This document shows positions 27,956-36,687 of a stretch of 64,000 nt of DNA, one piece after another; within the stretch, counting starts at the first letter, position 1, and each line of letters starts with the position of its first letter. This DNA comes from Intrasporangium oryzae NRRL B-24470 (GTDB taxonomy: Bacteria > Actinomycetota > Actinomycetes > Actinomycetales > Dermatophilaceae), in assembly GCF_000576595.1 (NCBI RefSeq), contig NZ_AWSA01000009.1, positions 1 to 64,000 on the forward strand, given 5' to 3'. The notes under the pieces were generated by a model. The model did no database searches and was not told where the DNA came from. It worked only from the letters and a program-made list of their open reading frames with translations. Made by a program: the position numbers and the translations under genes.

Positions 27956-28410
27956 GCTCGCCTCCGGCCCTTGCCGTACAGGTCGGGGCGGACGATCGCC
28001 GCGTGGCGGCGCAGCCGGGACCGGCCGAGCAGCCGCTCCGCCTCTTTCCGGGTCGCCACGCCCTGCACCCTCGTGGGGCCCCAGAGTCGAAGGCCGGCCC
28101 TGATCCCGGCGACGATCAGCCCCAGGACGACCAGCTCGACGGCGGCGATGCACACCCACAGCACGGTGGCCGGCGCAACCGTTGGGTGCGTCGCCGTCAA
28201 GCCAGCACTCGCGTCACCCTCAAGAAGACCGGGGAGGCTGATGAACAGGTCCGCCCGGTCCGGGAACTCCCACCAGCCGGCGCTGAGCAGGTTGGCGATC
28301 CCGCGGCCGAGGTGGGCGCCCACCACGAAGAGGAGAAGCGCTCCCACGACGATCGCGAGCGGAACCTCCCACGGGGTGGGGTGAGGATCGTGTCGACGAG
28401 CGCGTTGCAT
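27952..28410 (-). CDS. Membrane protein partner of the coupling ATPase
   Basis: The 152-residue protein has two membrane segments (VPLAIVVGALLLFVVGAHLG near residue 20 and TVLWVCIAAVELVVLGLIVAG near 90, the latter 21 residues long and shown here as WVCIAAVELVVLGLIVAG). A basic cytoplasmic tail (RKEAERLLGRSRLRRHAA) follows. The ATG follows AAGGGAG. Its stop overlaps the next start (ATGA), so it is translated with the TraG/VirD4-like gene. A role as membrane anchor is inferred from that coupling. Confidence 0.7.
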   Translation of the reverse strand: MQRARRHDPHPTPWEVPLAIVVGALLLFVVGAHLGRGIANLLSAGWWEFPDRADLFISLPGLLEGDASAGLTATHPTVAPATVLWVCIAAVELVVLGLIVAGIRAGLRLWGPTRVQGVATRKEAERLLGRSRLRRHAAIVRPDLYGKGRRRA

Positions 28411-28550
28411 GGCCAAGCTCCCTTCCGTTCTTCTCCCCGGAAGGGGCGGCACACGCGGCCACGGTCACCCGACAAGCGAGCAAAGCAGCCTTGTCACCGG
28501 CAGGCCAGACTCAGCAATGCGGTCGATACGGGTGGCGGGGCGAAGCGGTC

Positions 28551-28826
28551 CTACCGTGCGGGTCGCAGCAGCGCCCCGTCCAGCCACTGCGTCACGACGA
28601 CGGGGCTGCCCTGGTCGTCCACGACATAGGTCACGAGAGCCGACCACCCCTCGCTGCCCCGGCGCCACTCGATCACCAGCCCGGCATGAACGGCCTCATC
28701 GCCGGTGGCGCTGTCCACCCAGCAGTGCCTGGCCCGCTGGGCTCGGCCCGCGACCTCGGGCTGGGCTTGGCCCGCGGGCTTGGGCGGGGCTCCGGGCCCA
28801 GCAACGGGCCGATCCTTCGGGGGCAC
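28551..28826 (-). CDS. Small island protein of unknown function
   Basis: The 91-residue protein has a Pro/Ala-rich start and a compact C-terminal half (HCWVDSATGDEAVHAGLVIEW, shown in part; then ALVTYVVDDQGSPVVVTQWL) ending LLRPAR. I recall proteins ending like this in actinobacterial conjugative elements, with no known function. The GTG start has AGGAGG four bases upstream, which decides it. It lies in the same direction as the transfer genes. Confidence 0.6.
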   Translation of the reverse strand: MPPKDRPVAGPGAPPKPAGQAQPEVAGRAQRARHCWVDSATGDEAVHAGLVIEWRRGSEGWSALVTYVVDDQGSPVVVTQWLDGALLRPAR

Positions 28827-28847
28827 TCCTCCTCCTGACGGAGGTGT

Positions 28848-29192
28848 CGTGCCGCCGAGCGGCACGACGAGGCGTGGGTCGCCTACCAATGCGCCCAGCA
28901 GGTGCGGTCCGCCTACCACCAGACCAGCCACGCCGACGGGTGCAAGGTCGCCGAGAAGATCCTCGCCTCGTTCGCCTCGTGCCCGATCCCGGAGATCGCC
29001 CGCCTCGGCCGCCCGTTGTCCCAGTGGCGTGAGGCGTTCCCGGCCTACTTCACCACCGACGGCGCCAACAATGGCGGCACCGAAGCCATCAACGGCCTGA
29101 TTGAGCTCCACCGACGCGTCGCCCGAGGCTTCCGCAACCGCGAGAACTACCGGCTCCGAATGCTCCTCATCGGCGGAGGGCTCAGCCTGTGA
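28848..29192 (+). pseudogene. ISL3-family transposase, 3' remnant
   Basis: About 115 C-terminal residues of a DDE transposase remain. GTEAINGLIELHRRVARGF followed by RNRENYRLRMLLI is the conserved ISL3 ending. The frame carries on upstream to about 28848 (AWVAYQCAQQVRSAYHQ) and then loses similarity, so at least two thirds of the gene is gone. The opposite end of the insertion sequence was not found. A possible terminal repeat (CACCTCAGGTACGAAGAGCC) follows the stop. Confidence 0.8.
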
Positions 29193-29646
29193 CCCACCTC
29201 AGGTACGAAGAGCCGCTAAACCCGAGAACGGGAGGGAGGGGCCGAACAGGCTAACCGCCGGCCTGAACTCCGAGAACGGGCACCAACTTCAGGTGGGCCT
29301 ACGGCTACAGCGACGTGGCCCGGGCGCTGATACCCGCCGATAGGGGCCCCACACAATGTAGGGTCCCCCTGCGCGGCGGTTTTATAGCGTGGTCATTCAT
29401 CGAATGCGGCCCGCGCCAAGCCTTGTGACTAGCGACGACCCCTCAACAGAGGTGAAGGTCCATAAACAAATGGAGCGCTAGCTGCATCGCGAGACTTGGC
29501 CCTGGTCCCACAAATCAGGTCCCGCGGTGGCGCCAGGATAACGGGGTGCCGTCAACGCGAACCGCTAGTGGCGAGTGTGCAGGCATCGTCGCATGTACGT
29601 TGCTCCTGCCCCATGCACTAGATCACCCCGGAGTTCACGATCCGCA
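29193..29646. other. Gene-poor, lower-GC stretch
   Basis: No convincing gene is present. It contains two copies of CCGAGAACGGG (about 29223 and 29271), an imperfect hairpin at 29342-29370 (AGGGG and CCCCT arms) and AT-richer sequence than the flanks. It is probably debris of insertions in the island. Confidence 0.5.
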
Positions 29647-30108
29647 TTAACTCTCCTCAAGGGACTCAGCGATGGCGGATACTCCGCGGGCAACCCTCCC
29701 ATTCGGCCGCTTTCGAGAACCATACCCCCCCAGCAGGGCGAGAGCATGCGACTGACCCATTTCAGTCACGACCGGCGCCCACAGATAGGCGACGACCCGG
29801 AAATCCACAATCTCCGCCTGAACGTTCGTTATCGCGATTTTTCGGGTTCGCGTGAACCCGTGAATCGTAATCTCTTTCCCAACAACCACGACGCGCATGA
29901 GAAAGGTTCTGTACGCGCCGATGAAGAGCCCGAACCCAATAATGGCATAAGTGGCTGCTTCGCCAACTGACGGCCCACCCGGCGACCCCGCGATCAAAAG
30001 GAAAGAGGTGAAGGCCAGACCTCCAATCACCTGCATTGCCGCAGCGAAGTACAGCCACGGAGATCTTAGAACTATCCTTCGCGGGAAGGCTTTCGCAGTC
30101 TCGCTCAC
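29647..30108 (-). CDS. Putative immunity protein of the Rhs toxin, membrane PH-like
   Basis: The 153-residue protein has two hydrophobic segments (LYFAAAMQVIGGLAFTSFLL near residue 20 and ATYAIIGFGLFIGAYRTFL near 52). A beta-rich stretch follows (VVVVGKEITIHGFTRTRKIA), resembling small membrane PH-domain proteins. The GTG start overlaps the stop of the Rhs gene (GTGA), so it is translationally coupled behind the toxin end, where immunity genes lie. GC is clearly lower than in the core genes. Function is inferred from position. Confidence 0.6.
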   Translation of the reverse strand: MSETAKAFPRRIVLRSPWLYFAAAMQVIGGLAFTSFLLIAGSPGGPSVGEAATYAIIGFGLFIGAYRTFLMRVVVVGKEITIHGFTRTRKIAITNVQAEIVDFRVVAYLWAPVVTEMGQSHALALLGGYGSRKRPNGRVARGVSAIAESLEES

Positions 30109-33100
30109 CAACCGAACCGCTCCCTAATCCTATTGGGATAGTGCCGATACTTCCATGCCGTATAGATTAGGCCGGCCTTGGTGCTCGCCGCAGCGTGCAA
30201 TCTGAACGCGCCGGACATATCTTTCCACCCTTGGGAGACGGCTTTTCGACTGAAGCCGCTCATCCAGGCCCAACCAACCCTGCCGTACTGAAGGACGCGT
30301 AGCATCTGCCCCCCGCCGAAGGAGACTGCACTCATGATGCCGTCCTCTGCGATGCCTCGCCAATTCCGACTCCAACCACCGTTCGATTTGGCAGTCTGCT
30401 GGGAGCGGATCACCCATGCGGCTGCGGTCATCGCACCACACGCAGCCCATCCGACTGCGGGAATGATGCACGTGCCAAAGGCGAATCCTGTGGCAATCGC
30501 CCCTCGGTGGTTGTACGCCCACCTCGCCCCGCGCTTGATTCCGTTCCATGCGGCGCTCCCCCACCATTTGCCGTTCAGGTCGAACTGGTTGACCGGGTCG
30601 AAGGGGTAGGCGTAGGCGTTTGCGGACCCGCTTGGGACGGGGTCGGTCGAGGTGAAGAGGCCTCTCGCGTTGTTGTAGAGGCGGACGCCCATCAGGGTGA
30701 GGCCCGCAGTCCCGCTGCTGGTGGAGCGTTGTTTGGCTCCGAGCCAGCCGTAGCCGAGTGGGCCGTCGACCTGGTCGGTGGCGGTGGTGCTGGCGGGGTT
30801 GCCGTACTCGTCGTAGCTGGCCCACCCGCTGACGGACACCGCTGGGGTGCTGCTGGCCTGGCCCGGGTCGATCGTGACGGTGGTGCAGGTGTCTCCGTGG
30901 GAGTCGGCGAGGGACAGGCTGGTGGTGCCGTCCTGCCCGATCGTGGCCGACAGGTCGCCTCCGATCGATGCGGCGAAGCGGGTGACGGTCGGGTCCTGAG
31001 CGCCAGGTGGCGTGGTCTCGGTCCAGGCGGGGTTGTCGCCCTCGTCCGTGTAGCGGCGCACCGTCGTCGTGGTGCCGGCAGAGCTGCCGGCGCCAACGGT
31101 GGTGGTTTGGGTCGCCCGTCGGCCGGCCGCGTCGAGGGTGAACGTCGTGTTGGTGTCGCCCTGGGTGATGCTGCGGGGCAGGTCGTTGTCGTAGTAGCCG
31201 AGGGTGATGTCTCCCTTGGTCGTGTCGGGGGCGTCCGCGGACGGGAGTGTGGTCTGGCGGCCGAACAGGTCGTAGGCGTAGGTGCCGGCGCCGTTTCGTC
31301 CGGTGGTGGGCCGGTCGGCGGTGTCCCATCCGGTCGTGGCCGTGGTGGTGGTGGTCCCGGTGCTGGTGCAGTCGCCGTCTGAGTGCACCGTGACCGCTTG
31401 GCTGGTTGGCGGCCGTTCGCGTCGAACGCGTAGGTGCGCTCGGTGCAGGTGCTGGCCAGCGAGGCGGTGTCCGGGGTGGGGGTGGACTCGGCGCTGCGGG
31501 CGTAGGTGAGCCGTCCCGCCGGGTCGTACCGGTACTCACGGGCGTAGCTGGAGCCTTGGCCGACGGCATCAGCGGTCCAGGGTGCGACATCTTCGATGCT
31601 GGCGACGCCGGTGCCGTTGTCGAACGCGGCGCCGGTGCCGGTCTCCAGCAGCCGCGCCCGGCCGGTGATGTCGTTGACCGTGCTCCAGGACATCCATGGC
31701 TGGTCTTGTTGCGGCGTGCCGGGGGTGTATACGGTCTCGCCGGTGTCGGGGTCGGTGGAAGCAGTGACCGGAGTGACCTGCCCGAGGTAGGTCAGGCCGA
31801 CCGGTTCCCCGCCCTCGTCGTAGCTGGTTACCTGGGTGATCCCGCCGGGCATGCCCTGGCGGGTCAGTTGACCGTCGGCGTCGTAGCCAGCGGCGTAGGT
31901 CAGCGCTCCTCCAGTTCCGGGCCGGGACACGGTCAGGGAGGTGACCAGGCCGCGGCGCTCGAGCTTGCCGGCTGCGTCGGTCCCGTCGTAGCCGTAGCTG
32001 CGGCTGCCCTTGGCGTCGGTGACCGTGTCCACCTTGCCGGCGGGGTTGTAGCTGGTCGTGACCGGCCCGGCGTCGCCGGTGACGGTGGTGGGGCGTGCCC
32101 ATCGGTCGTAGTTGTAGGTGGTGCGCCCGGCGGTGTCGGCGTCGGTGCCGGAGCTGTTGAGCGCGCCGGTGTAGTCGACGAGGCCGTTGGGCCGGTACTT
32201 GGTGTAGCTGCCGGGTCGAGGGGTGGAGCCGGTCAGGCCCGTGGCAGTCAGCCTCGTCGAGACGGGCCGCTCGGCCGCGTCGTAGGTCGTGGTCGTGGTG
32301 CGGGTCGCGCCGCCTGAGGCCTCAACGACGGTGGATGGGTGCAGCCACATCGTGTACGTGGTGGTCTCGTCGGGCAGGCTCGGGCCCTGGTCAGGGGCGG
32401 CGGCCGGGTAGGTGCGGCAGGTCAGCCCCGCCCACTCCGGGTGTTCCCCGCAGTCGGTGTTCGGTGCGGACTGCGCGGCGGCCGTGTAGTAGGCGGTCTT
32501 GGTGGTGCCCGCGTCGGCGCCGCTGGAGAGGGGCTGGCGCTTCTCGATGACGCGCCCGAGGGTGTCGTAGCGCGTCGTGGCGGTGATCGCCCCGCTGCTG
32601 GACGTGGTGTTCGTCCATGTCGAGGTGGTGGTCGCGGTCCCGAGGGCCCACCCGTCGCCCTCGTTGGGGTCGGTGGAGTTGACCTTGCCGTACCCGTTCG
32701 TGCTGACCGAGATGGTCTCGGCGTCGGCGCCGACGGCAGTGGCTGCGGTGACCTTGATGGTCGTGGGCAGCGAGAACTGCTGTCCGGTCGCCGAGTTGAT
32801 TCCGCCGTTGGGTGCGCCCTGGTCGTAGTCGGTGTGGGTGTGCGGGCGCAGGGGCGCCACAGTGCCGTCAGCCAGCACCACTGGGCGTGCGGGACCGTAG
32901 GTGTCCGTGACTCGGGAGCCGGCGGGCAGCACCACCGTGCCGCTGGAGTCCTTGACCTCGTTGTTGTACAGGGTCTGGGTGGAGAGCGTGTCCACCTGCG
33001 CCGGTGTCATGGCGGGGGTGGCCTTTGCTGTGGCTGCTGTCGCGGACGCGTCGAGCTGGCGCACGACGTTGTTTGTGGTGGTGTCGTAGTCGGTCGAGGT

Positions 33101-33790
33101 GATTTGCCAGGCGCCGGCGCCGTAGCTGGCGCTGTTGACGGTGTAGCCGAGGTCGTCGACGTAGGACAGGTCGGCGTAGGTCCAGTCGACGCTGGTTCCG
33201 GACACGGGGCCGGTGTAGTCCTGCCCGAAGACGGCGTACCCCGTCACTGGAGCTTTGGCCTGGTGCCAGGCTGTGACCCCGGTGGGTCCGGTGAGGTTGG
33301 GCAGCCCGGTCCCGCTCGTGGCGATGTCATAGACGTATCGGGCGACGGTGACGTCGGGCTGGCCCTCGACTGGGGCCTCGCGGGAGACCTGCGTCAGCCT
33401 GCCCGAGCCATATGTGAGCTTCGTCGCGGCCAGGGTGTTCTGGCGTACGGAAGCGATGCGGGTGCTGGCGCCGTCCCACGTGTAGTCGGTGCCCAGCCCG
33501 GTGCGCGGGTCGCGCTCGGTGACCATGCGCCCGGTGTCGTCGTAGGCGTAGGTGGCTACGGTGGTCAGGCTCATCGCCGACGTGTCCGGGTTCCACAGCC
33601 AGGCGCTGACCGTCTTGACCTGGCCGGTGATGTCGCCGGGGGTGGTCGAGGTTGAGGTCTTCTGCGTGCCGTCGCTCGCGCACCGATGGCGAAACCCGGG
33701 GCTCGAGGCGAGTGTTGGCCCGCTGATCCCGTTAGGTTTGGGCGCCTTGCAAGGGCTCATTGTTGAAGTCGTGACTGAAGGGGATCCCAT
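30105..33790 (-). pseudogene. Rhs/YD-repeat protein with a C-terminal toxin region, frameshifted
   Basis: YD repeats run through most of it (TYAYDDTGRMVTERDPRTG, YRYDPAGRLTY, GYYDNDLPRS). The core closes with LYNNARGLFTSTDP and NQFDLNGKW. A variable end of about 155 residues follows, with a hydrophobic stretch (GFAFGTCIIPAVGWAACGAM). The frame breaks near 31407: one base is missing in CGCCAACCAGC, where CGCCAAACCAGC would restore GRQTSQAVTVHSDGDCT. The 5' end also looks cut, since similarity starts about 33690 and full Rhs proteins are longer. Intact, it would be a contact-delivered polymorphic toxin. Confidence 0.8.
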
Positions 33791-33791
33791 C

Positions 33792-34274
33792 GTGGGTGCA
33801 TCAGGTTGGTCCTACCGAACGCCGTTCATGGGCAGTGTGCAGGAGTCGTTCCTGGCCGTCCAAAGGCAGATCCTGGAGTCCGGCGACTACATCTGGCCGT
33901 GGGACGACTTCGATCCGGCCGAGACCGACGCGGAAGGCTTCGCACGGCCGGCGTCGCTGGATCAGCTGGCCGCGGCCAAGCAGACCGAGGACTTCTGGGA
34001 GAAGGGCACGCACACCATGCTGGACCTCGACCGGGTCTCGGAGGCTGACGATCCGGACGAGCTGGGCGCGGCCCGTGCGCTGAGCGACGCGGAGATGACC
34101 GAGGTCCTCGGCACCGACCAGCCGACGAGCGAAGACCTGGCCCGGGTCCACGACCCGGCCGGGGACCGCCCGTTGGAGGACCTCATCGGTCCGAAGTGGA
34201 GTGGGCGGAGCCTGCTCGTCTACCAGAACGACGCACCATCCGAGGTGTTCTTCTGGGGCTGGTCAGGCGACTGA
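33792..34274 (+). CDS. Hypothetical protein, possible cargo or immunity gene
   Basis: The 160-residue acidic cytoplasmic protein starts SGWSYRTPFMGSVQESFLAV and continues LESGDYIWPWDDFDP. The SGW-Y opening and DGDYIW-like element recall a family of short actinobacterial proteins often found near toxin genes, but I cannot name it. The GTG start has GAAGGGGA seven bases upstream. It begins 2 bp from the (truncated) beginning of the Rhs gene on the other strand. Confidence 0.6.
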   Translation: MGASGWSYRTPFMGSVQESFLAVQRQILESGDYIWPWDDFDPAETDAEGFARPASLDQLAAAKQTEDFWEKGTHTMLDLDRVSEADDPDELGAARALSDAEMTEVLGTDQPTSEDLARVHDPAGDRPLEDLIGPKWSGRSLLVYQNDAPSEVFFWGWSGD

Positions 34275-34426
34275 GCAATGGACGCCTCAGCGCACAGCGG
34301 CGGCTACCCAGCGCAGGACGAGCGTTGCCGTCCTTCGCGCTTGTGGCCACGCGATCGTGATCCCGCTCAGAGCGGCATTCGCGGACGTTGGGACGCGATC
34401 GAGCTCATGGCTTATCGGAGGAAGTC

Positions 34427-34885
34427 CTACGGGATTGCAGCCCGGATCGAGTTCGCGATTTCGGCGAGTTCTTCTGCGAGGATCCACTGAGCTTGTTCCG
34501 AGGTCAGGTAGGTGAAGACCGCCGGCCCCATCGCCTCTCTTGGCTCAGTGGGCGATCTCGGCACCAGGTGTAGGTGAAGATGGCCGAACCCTTCGGCCTC
34601 CGAGAACTGCATGAGGTAGGTCTTGACGCACCCGGTGACGACCTCGAGGGCGGCGCTCAGACGTCGTATCACCCCGCCGAGCTCCTGCGCTTCGGCTGCC
34701 GTGAGCTCGGCGAAGTACGCTATGTGGCGGGTCGGAAGCAGGATGAGCCATCCGGGCAACGCGCTGTTGAAGGCGTGGGCGACGCGCCAGTGATTGGTGG
34801 CGAGGACTTCCTCGCGCGGCGGTCTTGGTGACGTCGCCTGCTGATCGCAGGGAGAGCACCCGGGTGCCAGATCACTCGTCCTCAC
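34427..34885 (-). CDS. HIT-family hydrolase
   Basis: The 152-residue protein has the histidine triad GHLHLHLVPR near residue 110, LPGWLILLPTRHI and an N-terminal CSPC pair that binds zinc in some HIT proteins. The family cleaves or transfers nucleoside monophosphates from dinucleotides or nucleotidyl conjugates. The GTG start is favoured because the codons upstream bear no similarity and the CxxC motif follows soon after. Last gene of the left island segment. Confidence 0.8.
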   Translation of the reverse strand: MRTSDLAPGCSPCDQQATSPRPPREEVLATNHWRVAHAFNSALPGWLILLPTRHIAYFAELTAAEAQELGGVIRRLSAALEVVTGCVKTYLMQFSEAEGFGHLHLHLVPRSPTEPREAMGPAVFTYLTSEQAQWILAEELAEIANSIRAAIP

Positions 34886-34989
34886 CCGGCGGAGTGTATT
34901 GATGCACGTGAAGCGGCGGGCATCAGCCGTGCCGGCCAGCCTTCGACAGGCGATCGCCGGAAAGGCGGCAGCAATGTCACCCCGACGGG

Positions 34990-35036
34990 CAAGACGCGTC
35001 CAGGCAATGACGGTGTCGCAGTAGCTGTGCTGGACC
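34990..35036 (-). pseudogene. Fragment of a sortase gene 3' end
   Basis: Read on the minus strand it gives VQHSYCDTVIAWTRLARRG, matching the last residues of the class E/F sortase at 49.07 kb (VRHSYRDNVIAFARLAPSR). About 50 bp only. A similar fragment adjoins the right att site at 42.76 kb. Confidence 0.6.
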
Positions 35037-35132
35037 CAGAACTTTGATGGACTCCGAAAGGCACGGAAGTTGTTGGCGGAGAATGCAATCCGATACTCAT
35101 TGGGCAGCGCGTCCACCCTCTTGATCGACCGC

Positions 35133-35162
35133 CGTCGGTTCGTGCCCGACGGCGCGCAGCAC
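35133..35162 (+). repeat. Decayed third att site
   Basis: Matches the last 30 bp of the tRNA-Lys core (25535-25564) at 26 positions, including CGTCGGTTCG and GCCCGACGG. It is followed by AGGTCTGCGTTCAG, close to the sequence after the right site. It separates the left and right segments and ends 10 bp before the HMG-CoA-lyase-like gene. Confidence 0.65.
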
Positions 35163-35172
35163 AGGTCTGCGT

Positions 35173-36075
35173 TCAGCTCGCTGGAAAGCCACCGGCTCGG
35201 GCCAGAGCACCCGGCAACGTCTTCGCGAGCCGCTCCTCGAGCCATGCGACGGTGTCGGTCACCGACTCGAGGTCGAGCCCCGTCCTGACTCCCATCCGGT
35301 CGAACAGGTAGACCAGGTCCTCGGTGGCGACGTTGCCCGTCGCCTTGGGAGCGAAAGGGCACCCGCCAGCGCCGCCGATGCTGGCGTCGAGCGTGGTGAC
35401 ACCCACCTCGAGAGCGGCCACCGCGTTGGCGACGCCGGTGTGGCGGGTGTCATGCAGGTGCAACCGCAGCGGTATATCCGGTCCGGCGATCTCTCGAGCG
35501 ATCTCCAGACGCTGCTTCACATCGGTGGGCACGGCCACGCCGATGGTGTCGGCCAAGGCCAGCTCGTCCGGTCCTGCATCGACGACGCGCTGGACGACCT
35601 CGCGGAGGCGCTCGATCGACACCTCACCCTCGAAGGGGCAGCCGAACGACGCCCCGACCGTGATGGTCGTGAAGACCCCGGCCGATCGCGCATCCGCGAC
35701 CAATGCGGCCGCCATGTCACAGGCTTCTACCGTGCTCATTCCCTGGTTCCGACGGCAGAACGTGTCCGTGGCGACGACCACGACATCGATCTCGTCGACG
35801 CGCCCGGCCAACGCCCGCTCCAGCCCCCGGCGGTTCATGACGAGCCCGGCATACCTCAGGCCCGGCTGCCGTGGCAGCGCCGACATGACGTCGTCGGCAT
35901 CGGCCATCTGCGGCACACGCGCGGGGTTCACGAAGCTCGTCACCTCGATGCGCCGGGCGCCGGAGCGCACCGCCCTTTCGACGAGCTCGATCTTGTCCTC
36001 CGTGGTCAGGATCGTCTTCTCGTTCTGCAGGCCGTCTCGCGGCGAGACCTCGAGAATCTCGACTGTCTGCTTCAC
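35173..36075 (-). CDS. HMG-CoA lyase-like enzyme
   Basis: The 300-residue TIM-barrel lyase has EVSPRDGLQNEK near residue 9, GASFGCPFEGEV near 140, HLHDTRHTGVANAV near 200 and the catalytic-Cys loop GGCPFAPKATGN near 235. The family cleaves 3-hydroxy-3-methylglutaryl-CoA or similar CoA esters (retro-Claisen). It is last in the operon behind a CoA-transferase, so it probably cleaves a CoA ester made from the operon's substrate. The GTG start overlaps the previous stop (GTGA). SD GAGGAG. Confidence 0.88.
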   Translation of the reverse strand: MKQTVEILEVSPRDGLQNEKTILTTEDKIELVERAVRSGARRIEVTSFVNPARVPQMADADDVMSALPRQPGLRYAGLVMNRRGLERALAGRVDEIDVVVVATDTFCRRNQGMSTVEACDMAAALVADARSAGVFTTITVGASFGCPFEGEVSIERLREVVQRVVDAGPDELALADTIGVAVPTDVKQRLEIAREIAGPDIPLRLHLHDTRHTGVANAVAALEVGVTTLDASIGGAGGCPFAPKATGNVATEDLVYLFDRMGVRTGLDLESVTDTVAWLEERLAKTLPGALARAGGFPAS

Positions 36076-36683
36076 CGCTGCTCCTCGAGGTAGGTCACCG
36101 CGGTCTCCTCGTCGACCACCTCGGCATACTTCGCCTGAAGGTCGAACAGGCTCGCCTCGTGGGTCTGCGCGGACCTGTCGCCGACGGCGTCCCGCACCAC
36201 GAGCGGGATGAACCCGTGCTGGACGGCATCCACGCCGGTCGCTCGGACACAACCACTGGTGCTCGCCCCCACGATCACGACCGTGTCGGTACCTCGGGCG
36301 ACGAGCATAGAAGCGAGCGAGGTGCCGAAGAACGCGCTGGCGTACTGCTTGGTGACCACCAGCTCATGCTCGATGGGGGCGACCTCCGGCATGAGCTCGC
36401 TCATCGGGCCGCCCCCGAACAGCTGCTTGAGCGCGGGCACCTTGCGGACGAAGACGCCGCCGTCGCGGCCGGCGGGCGCGTACTCCACGCGGGTGTGGAC
36501 GACCGGAACGCCCCTGCGCCGAGCGGCCGCCAGCACCCGTGCTGCCGAGGCGAGGCAGTCCCGCGAGGGCAGGCACAGGGGGCTGGCCGGCTCGAAGTAG
36601 GCCTGCATCAGGTCCACGGCGATGACCGCCGGGCGACGACCCGGACTGAGCCTGCCGTCGAAGCCTTCGTCGAAGGTCGACAC
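36072..36683 (-). CDS. Isochorismatase-like cysteine hydrolase
   Basis: The 203-residue protein has the Asp-Lys-Cys triad of the family: Asp in AVIAVDLMQAYFEP, Lys in VRKVPALKQLF, and Cys in GASTSGCVRATGVDAVQHG (preceded by VVIV). The family includes N-carbamoylsarcosine amidase, which acts after N-methylhydantoinase (HyuA/HyuB) in creatinine breakdown. That pairing makes an N-carbamoyl amide a candidate substrate, although CoA-linked genes in the operon suggest another pathway. The GTG start overlaps the hyuB stop region. Confidence 0.8.
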   Translation of the reverse strand: MSTFDEGFDGRLSPGRRPAVIAVDLMQAYFEPASPLCLPSRDCLASAARVLAAARRRGVPVVHTRVEYAPAGRDGGVFVRKVPALKQLFGGGPMSELMPEVAPIEHELVVTKQYASAFFGTSLASMLVARGTDTVVIVGASTSGCVRATGVDAVQHGFIPLVVRDAVGDRSAQTHEASLFDLQAKYAEVVDEETAVTYLEEQR

Positions 36684-36687
36684 GTCC

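Noticed and set aside
31406-33655. Long plus-strand Val/Gly-rich frames opposite the Rhs gene
   Set aside because: Antisense shadows of YD repeats; low-complexity and without starts or motifs.
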